From assembly GCF_022376445.1 (NCBI RefSeq), contig NW_025955674.1, positions 1 through 15,197 of the forward strand: 15,197 nucleotides of DNA, given 5' to 3'. Position numbers and translations under genes: made by a program. Positions 1 through 9,069 of this stretch are shown piece by piece. The notes below the pieces were generated by a model. That model was not told where the DNA came from, did not search any database, and saw nothing but the letters and a program-made list of their open reading frames with translations. The stretch's first letter is position 1. Each line of letters begins with the position of its first letter. This stretch comes from Fomitopsis serialis. Lineage: Eukaryota; Basidiomycota; Agaricomycetes; Polyporales; Fomitopsidaceae.

Positions 1-1502
1 AGCATATCAATGGCTCGATGCGGTCGCGGGCTTCGGCTGCGGGTGGATGATCGCAGGAGGACAGGGTACCGAGTGAATGAGGTGGGTGTTCCGTGATGCA
101 TACCCAGGTCCAAGCACGAACTCATGGAGTGTTCAAGTTGAGTCCCGAGAACGCGCAAGGGTCCCCAGACCAATGCAACATTCATGCAAGACTAGATGAG
201 GACCCTGTGCAGCATGCCCATTGTTACGTCGACGGGGTTTTTCATTGCTTGCTCCCTGGAATGCACTTAGCTAAAGGCGTAACTAGAACTCAGACGCCGT
301 TAGGAAACATGCGCCGAAATACCACCCTTCACAGCCTCACGTTGCAGAAGTTTGTTCTGTGAAGTACATGGTGAGTTTTGCGACGTGTGAGTGTCCCATT
401 CTACGTGTTGTACATCACTCTGTGGCTGATACAGCGCTGCTGCCTGACTGTAGTGTAACGTCAAGTCGCGTCGAAGGAGAATTGTACGGGCATCCTCACG
501 TCGAGAGAACTTCTAATCATGAAGTTGTTCGTACGCAGAACCTCGTACACCGCGCCATTTCCTGGGGAGCGGTCCAAGAAACCGTCCTGTGTCATGCGTT
601 TCCAATGCGTTCGCATTGATTCGTCTCGCCCTTCCAGTCGGACGACTCCTTCATGCCATGCCGCGTGCACGTACATGTTGCAAGCCTTTCTCCGTAAAAG
701 CAAAGGGAGAGCGGCAGCTGGCCCCCTCCAACCCCGTCCACTTGGCACTTGACGATCTATTCCGCCCTCAAGCTGAACAGACCCGATATACAAGGCATGC
801 AATCGTAAAATCTCAGTGAAGCACACGTCATGACATTCAAACTCATACAGATCGATACGTAGGATGGAGGATCCATACCATAAGGGTGCCCATCATCTCC
901 GGTACTTGAGAGTGCATCTCAATGGCGGCGGACAAGACGCAATTAAGACTTTGAAAGCGGTGGACAAACGGAAGACGCAGAAGAAACCTGTCGCACGGGT
1001 AAGTCCGAGCAATACATGTGCCTCTCCATGCTGTTTATCATACGACCTTTTCAGTCCATGATAAGGAGCCTGCGGGTAGGTGTTGACCGTCTTCTCCGAT
1101 TCAGGGAGATAACGCCGACCACACATAGCGAGATGCTAGCAATCTAATCCACATTGGCACGCATGCTTCGGCACTTACACCTCCTCCCGCAGCCGTACGT
1201 CAGACTTCGATGCCAGTCTTGTTGTGGTCGCTCATGCACCGACACCCAGCCCAATGAACATGACATGTTGCGCCTTAGTCATACCACCTCTGCAAATGTA
1301 CCTTCTCCGTCAACGGTATGTTTGCTTACACGTGCTGTTCCTGTGTGTAGGAGTCTTACGCTACGCCATGAAAAGACACATGACGTGGAAAGCAGTGCTC
1401 CCCATCGCAGGAGGTCTACTACATTGTCTTACGCCAGTGATGAACGTACACTGGCACAGTCGTATCAAAGCACGAAGGTCTGTGGCTGTCACAATTCGGA
1501 TC
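1..1502. other. No supported gene
   Basis: I see nothing here that I can call a gene. Several short open stretches exist on both strands (for example plus 1154-1615 and minus 461-826), but they overlap one another, have unremarkable composition and show no motif I recognise. The first 73 bases are open in one plus frame and then stop; this could be the tail of a gene lying outside the window, but the piece is too short to judge. The 3' part presumably holds the promoter and leader of the DUF6535 gene that starts at 1503. I found no convincing TATA element. Confidence 0.5.
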
Positions 1503-3123
1503 ATGGCGGGCAGTTCTCATCTCTTTCGTCATACAATTCAGGGCACAGGGAATTCTATACCGAAGCAAGACGAGGCTGGAAACCAGAAGGACGGACAGAA
1601 CGGGGGCCATGCTGAGCATCGCCCTACGGATCCTTGGTCCAAACTAGCTGAGACTGTGTGGCATCGAACGAGGGCCGACATCGAGAGATGGTGGAGTGAA
1701 CTCAATTCTCTGCTTACCTTCGTAAGTTGTCCTTTCTTTTCATGACACTGAGCTGAGATTGGACTCGTTTGACAAGGCTGGTCTATTTTCTGCCGTCGTA
1801 ACCGCCTTCGCAGTTCTAGGCTACAGCATCCTGACCGCTCAGATCGCCTCTCCCACTGATCCGGATCTCTTGCACCGCTACGTTCCGGCGCTTTGGTTCG
1901 CAGCACTCGTCTGCGCGCTCGCAGCAGCGTCGGTCGCCATATCGGTCGGCCAGTGGCTGAATTACCTCTTGACGCCGGCAGGCCTTGTCGAGTTCGGGCC
2001 ACGGCAGAAGTTGCGAATTTGGAACTTGCGGCGCATAGCCTTCGATCGTTGGCAAATGGATTTTTTAGTCGGCATCGCACCTGTGTTGCTACAAATCGCG
2101 CTGACACTCTTCCTCGTGGGTCTGGTTGGCTTCCTGTGGACTGTGAGCGTCGCTGTTGCGATGCCTACCCTCATCCTTGTCGCCTTCGTTCTCTTCTTCC
2201 AGTTCATAACCGTGGTCGCACCTGCCATGGTTGCCTACAGCCCTTTCCAGTCTCCACAGGCCAGATTACTCCGATGGATGTGGGTAACTTCCGGATTCAT
2301 TATCTGCTGGGCAGCCTACAAGGCCACACGTTGGCCGTCCGGATGCGTGCAGTGCAAGATGATCGCGCGTCGACTGCAGGCCGCTCACGCGTCACTGGAG
2401 CGAGTTATGCATCGTCTAGCAGAACTCCGCCTGCACTGCAGCTGGGTGAAGAACGAGAAGCTCTACCTGCAAGATGATGCAAACAGCACCGAAATTGATA
2501 CAACTCTCTTCGCATCCACATTTACAGCTGCCGTTACCAAGGACGACGAGTCAACGCTCCACTACATTCAACAATGCTTGAACGACATGCCTATAGATCT
2601 GGCGCGCAGCAACGCGACCGCTCTTGTAGATGCATGCGACCAAGCTCGATTGGACAATGCTATTCGAGCCGGGGTCGATCACGGAGACCATTTCAGCTCC
2701 TGGTCGTATGATTCTCTGGACAAGCATGTGATCACCATGATGGGACATGTGGTCGTGGACGTTATGACACGTCTGATCCACAGCCAACTGCCGAAACACA
2801 TGAACTCTTCACATGCTGTCAAGGAGCTGGACGAAATGTGTGTCGACATGCAATATGTGCTGCAATTCCTTGATGCGGAGGACATCAAGGTGTGCCACCG
2901 TCTCATCGAACTCTTGGACATCCCCACCAATAACGACGATGACGACACACGACTCGATCCTCACTATGCTCGACGGAAAGTCCTGGACTTGGTTTGGACG
3001 CAGGCCAGTATCACTGACCTCAGTAAGCGAGACGGTAGGTTCCTGCTGTGTGTCTCAAGGATCGCCTTTGCATTGACATCGAGCATCACATCAGGAAATC
3101 CCCCCCATCCGAATTTGGGCTAA
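1503..3123 (+). CDS. DUF6535-domain membrane protein, probably 3'-truncated
   Basis: A fungal integral membrane protein of the DUF6535 family, function unknown. The start at 1503 has a good context (ATC before ATG, G after). Exon 1 (1503-1721) encodes the family's usual lead-in, DPWSKLAETVW near residue 43 and LLTF at 70-73. An intron with donor GTAAGT (1722-1776, 55 nt) joins it in phase 0 to AGLFSAVVTAF at residue 74, the family hallmark. Hydrophobic helices lie near residues 74-93, 112-134, 169-193 and 196-221, followed by a soluble tail of mixed charge. A second, 60-nt intron (3035-3094) is likely but contains no stop, so both forms end at the same TAA (3121-3123), giving 501 residues spliced or 521 unspliced. 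That stop lies inside a foldback repeat. The last few codons (proline and asparagine rich) look like captured repeat sequence, so I infer that the original 3' end was lost. Family call fairly sure; gene activity unknown. Confidence 0.75.
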
Positions 3124-3213
3124 TTCGCCTGAATTTTCCCAAATTTCGGTGAGGACCCATTTACCTGACCCTCTCCGAATTTTGCTCAAATTCTGCTGAA
3201 TTAGCCCAAATTT
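3111..3213. repeat. AT-rich foldback (imperfect inverted repeat)
   Basis: The left arm is 3111-3154 and the right arm 3170-3213, with a loop of about 15 nt between. The arms are imperfect reverse complements over about 44 nt: both carry the block AATTTGGGCTAATTC at the outer end and CGG(T/A)GAGG at the inner end. GAATTT/AAATTT motifs recur within each arm. This could be a small MITE-like or foldback element, or a hairpin formed by local inverted duplication. I saw no clear target-site duplication on either side. The left arm supplies the stop codon of the DUF6535 reading frame. Confidence 0.75.
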
Positions 3214-3270
3214 TCACTCATCAAATGACACCTTTGTGGCCACTCAATTCACGAAAATCTGCCTTTTTTT

Positions 3271-3333
3271 GGAACACAAATTCGCATTTTTTTCGAAAAC
3301 AAATTCGCATTTTTTCAGAACACAAATACCCCT
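3271..3333. repeat. Short tandem A/T-rich repeat, about 22 nt units
   Basis: Two near-identical units and a partial third follow each other: 3271-3293 and 3294-3315 share ACAAATTCGCATTTTTT, and 3316-3333 keeps the ACACAAAT part. A diverged relative (CGAAAATCTGCC plus a T run) precedes them at about 3252-3270. The T runs of 6-7 are prone to slippage. From 3334 to 3607, the rest of the gap between the two convergent genes, I see no gene and no further repeat; it is presumably 3' flank of both. Confidence 0.65.
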
Positions 3334-3607
3334 AGATGACTCATTGCAATACATGGACCAGGTATAGAAGCATCGCAGATCACCAGCTCGTAGTAGCTAC
3401 TCGTGGCTGTCCAGTGACACCGAGGTTACAGTCATGTAGAGAACCAGAAGAAAAAGAAACTATAACATCGCGTCGTCGATGTCGTTACCCGCAGTCTCGT
3501 TGTTCACGAACTTGCTTCCACCAGGTCGATCGACTGCGACTGACCCTTCGAGATGGTATGTCCTGCACATCCTTCAGTTCCTGTGATGTACACAGCTCGC
3601 AAACAAC

Positions 3608-6600
3608 TCACTTCGCAGTCTTGAACATGTATGCCAACAGCTTGTGGCGCCCCCTCACATTGATCCCTGTGAGAGTGTTGACATGATCAATGTAATGTGT
3701 TTCGTGCACGGTCGCGTTGAACCCCTGCCCACTCCTTAGAGGGTGGCGAGCTCCATCAAGCCCCTCTCGAATAGCAGCCCCAGCCTTCAAAAGGGAGGTC
3801 AGTAATTTGATAGGTGATCGGAAGACGCAGGAATAGGGACCATCGTGGCAATGAATGACGCCATCACGATCGGTATCTCGAGTTGAGTCGCCTCAACACC
3901 AGTCTTGATTGACGACGTAAAGAACTCGTCTTCGAGTGGGAAGAATGCATTCGGTCCGAAGAACAGAGTATTGATGATCTGGATGATAGGGCGGGCGCAG
4001 AAGGGTAGGTTCGGCTGGAAGTCACCATATGTGTCATTCTATGAGACACACAATCAGTTCCAATGACATGTAGATAGGCAAGATACTCGCCTTGAGAGTT
4101 CCTGGGCTTATATAGTGGTTGTCGAAGGTCAGGACAAGAGTAGCCTTCTTGATCGCAGAAGGGTCACCCTCGAGTGCCTTGAGACCGTATGCTTCCCACG
4201 CGATGTCGCGAGCACTCTTGTAGAGTGGACCTCGGACGCTCGAGATCCTGTCAATCGGCTGATTTGATCAATGAGCAGGCAATGAGAGCAAAAGATGTGA
4301 GTGAGGCTCACATTCTTCATCATGTCAGTGCTGTACTTCGAGTCGTTGAGAAGCCGCTCAGTGATGTCTGTGTAATTGAGTCGCACTGATGCATCCACAA
4401 GGATGTCCAGAAACATTTGGGGCCGCGCGTATTTGTTCGGGAAGGCATTCACTCGAAGGAGTGCCCGCGGTAACTCATGGGCGATCGCCTCCGAAAGGAG
4501 CGACTTGACTTTGCCCGATCGCTGGGACATGATACCCGCGGGAGTCTTGCCATCCTCGTTGTACGTCAGGGCCGTGACGATCGCCCACTTGACAGGGGGC
4601 TTCGTGGGAGCTTGGCGAACACTGGCCTCGTCACCGGAAGAGGCACCGTTGTCGTCCGAGTCCTGAGAGGCAGAATGAGGATGTGCTCGTACAGTTGTGC
4701 ACGACGCAGATGTACGCACCGCAACCGTTGAACGGAGCTTCGTAGTTCCTCCAGTGGCACTCTGCATGTGGGCTCGTCAGCGAGACTGTCTTGTTAATGG
4801 GTCGAGCTCTCACCTTTGACGTCTCCACCCGATCCAGCAAACCTGTCTATTAAGTTTCGCAATTAGTGGGGATCAAGGTGGGTCGGTAATAGGTATTGTC
4901 ATCGTACCGTTTTGGAAGCCTTTGCACGCGCCGCCTTCGGCTGAAGGCTCGCAACGAGCTCAACGGACTCGTCGTCTTCACTCGCTGTCCCAAAGTACTG
5001 TGGATTGGCCTCAAGGTTAGACTTAACATGCAGGCGCTGGGAAACGGCGAGGGCATGCAACCACGCATTTCCTCGATGAGAACGTACGCACCTCCGGGGA
5101 TGGTCGCTGCACAATGTGAGAGGTACGCGGGTCACGAAATGTGTCAATATGTGGGCTTGATCGTTCGTAGGGATGGCACTTACCCGTTTGGGCTGCGACA
5201 ACGTGGGCGTAGTGTCAGGGGTAATTGCAACAGCGCAGACATGGCCTACTCACCACTACCCGGCCAGGCATCTGCACGGACCTCTGTGCCTTGGTGGCCG
5301 CGTTCATGGCCATTGCTGGTTGCGGCTCGGCCTTTGTTGTCGCGCAGGTACAGATGAGTTGTGAGTGACAATGACAAATGAGGTGATGGAACCGTACCCT
5401 CGTGGCTATACGATCGGCTATGGGCGCCTTGACCTTGTTCTTAGTAGCGCGGCGTGGCTTGCGTGCTGTAACCACAAAGTGCTCGTCAACGAAGTGCTCC
5501 ATGGCGTCCGGTGCCAGCACAGAACCCGGGGCCGGCGCGCCCTGATCGAGGTAGATGAGCCGAAGAACATTGTACAGGATCTTGAAAGACTTACATGCTC
5601 TGGAGTACGATCCTGGACGCGTTCTTGCTCAGGCTCGGAGGGTGTCGGCTTGCTTCTATTGACATCTTTGACGGCTTCGCTAGGTGGGCCACGCGTCTTA
5701 GTGAGTCGGTGGCCGCTCTTGTCCTGCGCATTCGATCTCGGTGTCAGCACAGGGTAGTGGGTAAGGAGAACACTGGCATCAACGCGACCTTGGTACCCGA
5801 GTCATCGTGCCTCTGCAGAGGCGCCTGGTGATTCGTCTCTGCGTGGCCCACTACGACTCCGGCCGCATTCCCAGATGCACGACGCTTGCCACGACGGACA
5901 ATCATTGCCTGTGTGAAGTGAATTAGTGACCTTGGATCAATGTTGGGAACAGAGACGGTGAAGATGTACCTGCCACGCGGGATCGGGGACGCGTTCACCA
6001 CTGGACTCGTTTTCATCTGGCTCTGACTCGCCACTTTGATGCTCTTCCGAGGGTTCCGTGGCGTCGCCGTCGAGGAAATCGGCTCTGTAGTCGGAGTCAG
6101 TGCCAGAGGAGGCATTGTCGCGGGACTGGCGGCCGTGGGTCCCCGCTTTGGAGACGAAAGTTGCAGTCTGGGAAGATGGTGAACGCAGTGTGCGTGGGAA
6201 ACCTAGCGCTCGAGCAGCGTGACTATGGTACTTACTCCTTGTTTGAGTTGCTGTGTAATCTTCTCCGCCTTGCGCTGGGAGACGCCGGGTTCGTGCTCAC
6301 CCTCGAAGACCTCATCTTCCTCGCGGCCTGCATCTGACTGGACAGCCTCGCTCTCGGAGTCTTCCTCCTGCTCGGACATGCTGACCCTTCTCGTGGGTTT
6401 CTCTGGCGAAGTTGGGTGTCATGATCGGGCAATTAAGTGTGGATAAACATGGCGCACTGCGAGAGGTGGTGTCGGTATGATCCATGTCTACATCTTCTAT
6501 GTCACTAACGACACGGCCTGCGCAGAGGGATAGCATGGGATCGTTCGTCAGCCACGGTCATGAGAATGGTGCGCACCTTTGCCTGGCATTCGATCGGGAG

Positions 6601-7291
6601 TGTTGCCCAAACCCTGGCTATAATCAGGGGCCGCCTCGTGCGACGGTGTTGCTGCGAAAGCTAGGCATGACAGTAGGGTGTACGATTATCAGAGGTAAGC
6701 ACCTACCCTCCGTGTCGGTCACACGCCCACGCTTGACAGCACTCGCTGCAGAGGAGGCAGCAACTTCAGAGTCTTTCCGCTCGCGCTTCTTACCACTCGG
6801 CAGCCAGACTGGATGAAGATCAATATGAGTTCGGGATGAAGCCAGCAAAAACATGTGAATACCTCGGTCTTTGTATGCCTGCGCTTTGGCAGAGCGTGGT
6901 TGCGTAACTAGTACGGCGCGCGCGAGATTGGTTATGTACTTACGAAAATATGTCGAGGAGAAATGGACTCACTCGTAGGATTCGCAATCTCGTGCTCGCG
7001 GGCTTGCTCGAATGCGTTCTGCTGAGCTCGCTGTTCGCTCCTTAAGTCTTTGGCGAGCTCTTGCAGTTCAGGATCGAGATTTCGGGCTGACCGACGCGGA
7101 CGGGGTTCGGACTCGACACCAGCATCTGGTCCTTCAATGAATTTTGGGTGAGCACTGGCATTCGGGTTTCAGCCTGGACCGTCTCCAAACATACCTCCTT
7201 GGCTAACTTCAGCCTGTGCAGGGTCGTCAACTTTGCGGGCCACCTTCTTCTTCGTCCCACGTCCCTTCTTGCTTGCGGGAACCGATGGCAT
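3608..7291 (-). CDS. DUF6532-domain protein, about 21 exons, intact
   Basis: Joined on the minus strand, these exons read as 823 residues: 7195-7291, 6973-7131, 6863-6883, 6707-6808, 6577-6651, 6458-6517, 6236-6402, 5970-6167, 5789-5908, 5595-5723, 5398-5541, 5254-5331, 5184-5192, 5092-5106, 4908-5036, 4814-4846, 4720-4761, 4312-4662, 4091-4258, 3841-4038, 3608-3784. Introns are 52-89 nt. The first 550 or so residues look disordered: a basic start (GRGTKKKVARK near residue 10), then acidic and basic low-complexity stretches. The C-terminal quarter (about 572-823) resembles DUF6532, a fungal domain of unknown role: ISSVRGPLYKSARDIAWEAY, PFCARPIIQIINTLFFGP, and YIDHVNTLTGI near the end. The lysine-rich start hints at a nuclear or nucleic-acid role (inference). 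Weak points are a GC donor at 4090, poor GT donors at 5788 and 3840, and the tiny exons. The frame stays open upstream of 7291, so an earlier start is possible. Confidence 0.75.
5092..5192 (-). other. Two microexons (9 and 15 nt) of the DUF6532 gene
   Basis: At 5184-5192 nine bases (three codons, PKR) are bounded by a CAG acceptor and a perfect GTAAGT donor. At 5092-5106 fifteen bases (RPSPE) are bounded by TGTGCAG and GTGCGT. The flanking introns are 61, 77 and 55 nt, normal for this gene, and everything stays in phase 0. Because both pieces are multiples of three, skipping either would also keep the frame, so the sequence alone cannot tell constitutive from alternative use. Confidence 0.5.
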
Positions 7292-8194
7292 GACCGGGGA
7301 GGTGCAGGAACTGAGGCACAGCCAGCCGAAGGGGCTTCCACTGAACGGAGAGACGTCGTGGTCGGGGGGAAAGGCGCAAGGGCTTGGAGGTGCCAGCGGG
7401 CCTGGTGGAATCTCCAGGCACAAACTCGGCCGTTGATTTAGGGTGTCGCGGCGGGCCATGCCACTACGGGTTATCAAGCCGTACCCCCGGCCTGCATTTC
7501 TACCTGTGCGCTGCGGCCCGAGGCTTGCCTCTGGGCAAGGGTTACCGGCCTGCAATGGGCCGTTGAGCGTTGCGGTTTGCATCGTCACGCTGTCTGGCGG
7601 AAATTGGAGGCTCGTCTCAGCGTACAGTCCCTATTTCGCTCACAGGCTCATTTGCTACCTCACAATACGATCCTTTGATGCCGACTCGGACGCAGCGCCA
7701 AGGCGGGCGTCCTCCCAAACAAGGATGGCGGACCAGAGCTCTCGCAAGCCTCTGTTCACCGAACGACGCTGCAATCATCATGCACACATTGCGCTACATA
7801 TTCAATATTTCCCTCGTCCTCCTTCTGCCGGCGGTTGCCAGTTCTTTGCTGTTTCACCTCTCAAAGACGCCAGGTGTCACGATCGGCCCCGACTCCGTCC
7901 CAGCTGCGTCGCAAACCTCGATACGCCATAGTGCTTACCAGCTAGAACGACCCAGTGACGGATCCACTGGACTTCGCGCGGGGCTGTCAGAGGTTGAATG
8001 GGCATTACACTGGGTTTCCGTATATGCCTATTTCTTATATGGGCGGCAGCATTAGGTGAGTAACGAGGACAAAACTTCATAGGCGGTGTCCACTTGTGTT
8101 ATAACCCGTTCCGAGCTTAACTGACAACCGATCCTCAACAGCCGCTCTCTTTCAAGCCGATTGGCTCCCTATCACGAGGATTCTCCTCAGTTGT
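7292..8194. other. Region between divergent genes, no supported gene
   Basis: This should contain the 5' flanks of the minus-strand DUF6532 gene and of the plus-strand transposase gene. The stretch near 7480-7560 is GC-rich and holds a 10-nt direct repeat (CCGGCCTGCA at 7487-7496 and 7545-7554) and a small imperfect palindrome at 7516-7536. A plus-strand open frame at 7570-8055 includes a hydrophobic run (LRYIFNISLVLLLPAVASSL, starting just after an ATG at 7780), but nothing else supports it as a gene. A possible leader intron runs from GTGAGT near 8056 to an acceptor at about 8141, which would feed the exon that begins before 8195. Confidence 0.4.
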
Positions 8195-8275
8195 ATGGTC
8201 AGGACACGCCGGCGTCGAGGGCACTTCACCCATGTTCGGCTGGATCATCGAAGGCGAATCACCGCAACGTCAACG

Positions 8276-8641
8276 TACACAATATTTGTTCGCCCCTGTG
8301 CCGGGCGAAGTATTCCAATCGGTCAGTGTTCATTTTCTGATTACTCATTCATTGTATATCCACTGACTCGTGTCTTACCAGTTGTATCCGACGGCACCAC
8401 AATCGCGGGTCTCAGGCACTTGCTTGTCGCGAAAGGTGTTCCATCTTCGCTCGCTCGATCAGTTCGTCTGGGACTCGCGCACAACTCTTTTCACCTTTTG
8501 GAAGACACTCAATGCCTCGGTGACATTGGAGCGGGGCCTCTCGCCCATCTGTGCATGAATGTGGGCCTCCCCGGTACGTTTCCACATCCTGGATCACGCT
8601 CAACGAATTCGTGACCCTGACAATGCTATTTGGCAGGTGGT
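8276..8641 (+). other. Ubiquitin-like domain encoded at 5' end of transposase gene
   Basis: Three exon pieces (to 8321, 8382-8573, from 8637) join in phase 1 to give about 81 residues that follow the ubiquitin pattern from end to end. The first strand and turn read TIFVRPCAGRSIPIVV (ubiquitin: IFVK..TGKTI), then TTIAGLRHLL for the helix, GVP where ubiquitin has GIP, LLEDTQCLGDIG for the LED..TLSDYNI segment, LAHLCMNVGLPGG for LHLVLRLRGG. The Gly-Gly is residues 107-108 counted from the ATG at 8195, and the first G codon is split by the intron 8574-8636. After GG the same frame runs into a cysteine-rich stretch (HQCLGCG at about 8676, then RAASCRRWNARV), resembling a decayed zinc finger. This part of the gene has no frame break, unlike the rest. 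Ubiquitin-like fold by pattern is fairly sure; fusion to the transposase is inferred from continuity. Confidence 0.7.
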
Positions 8642-9007
8642 TCGCCCAACAGCGCGACGGCAAGCGCTTCGCATCAGTGCCTTGGCTGCGGTGCGTCCGG
8701 ATTTGACATTGACGCGCTGTCAGACATGTGGTTCGGTCGGGAGATCCTCGATGCCAGAGCAGCGTCATGCAGGCGATGGAACGCGCGCGTGTGTGCGCGC
8801 GCACTCGCCTCGAGGAGAATCGCATGCCCACCGAACCTGTCGCCGGTCCTTCGAGCCATCCCTCGAACGCCAGCCGGCCAGTGGGAGTGCACAAGCCAAT
8901 TGGATCCCGTGCTCGCGGCAGGCATGCGAACCAGCGTGTGACTGAAGGTGAGCATCAGCATTGCTGTGATGTCGCGCAGCCACAAACACGTACCTGGACC
9001 AGATCTC

Positions 9008-9069
9008 GACGGTCCCCTCGAATACCTAGACCAGACGACGATGGTCAGCTCGAGTACCTCGATCAAGAT
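9008..9069 (+). repeat. Short tandem duplication in the transposase linker
   Basis: The sequence encoding D-G-x-LEYLDQ occurs twice, starting at 9008 and 9040. The offset is 32 nt. A 33-nt unit would keep both copies in frame, and the two copies lie in frames that differ by one base, so one base seems to have been lost between them (around 9031-9040). The copies differ at several third positions, so the duplication is not recent. Confidence 0.6.

Noticed and set aside
461..826. 121-residue minus-strand open frame
   Set aside because: No recognisable motif, overlaps other frames of similar quality, and no splice or start context sets it apart.
1538..2107. 189-residue minus-strand frame opposite the DUF6535 gene
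   Set aside because: It is the complement of a clear coding region; its arginine-rich composition is what an antisense shadow gives.
7516..7536. Small GC-rich palindrome
   Set aside because: About nine paired bases with a bulge and a two-base loop; too small and common in GC-rich DNA to call a functional site.
7292..7588. Earlier start for the DUF6532 protein at 7588 or 7453
   Set aside because: The frame is open there, but the added residues are proline- and cysteine-rich and unlike the lysine-rich start at 7291. Not excluded, only less likely.
8412..8894. 160-residue minus-strand frame opposite the ubiquitin-like exons
   Set aside because: The plus strand carries a full ubiquitin-like pattern with consensus introns; the minus frame has no motif.
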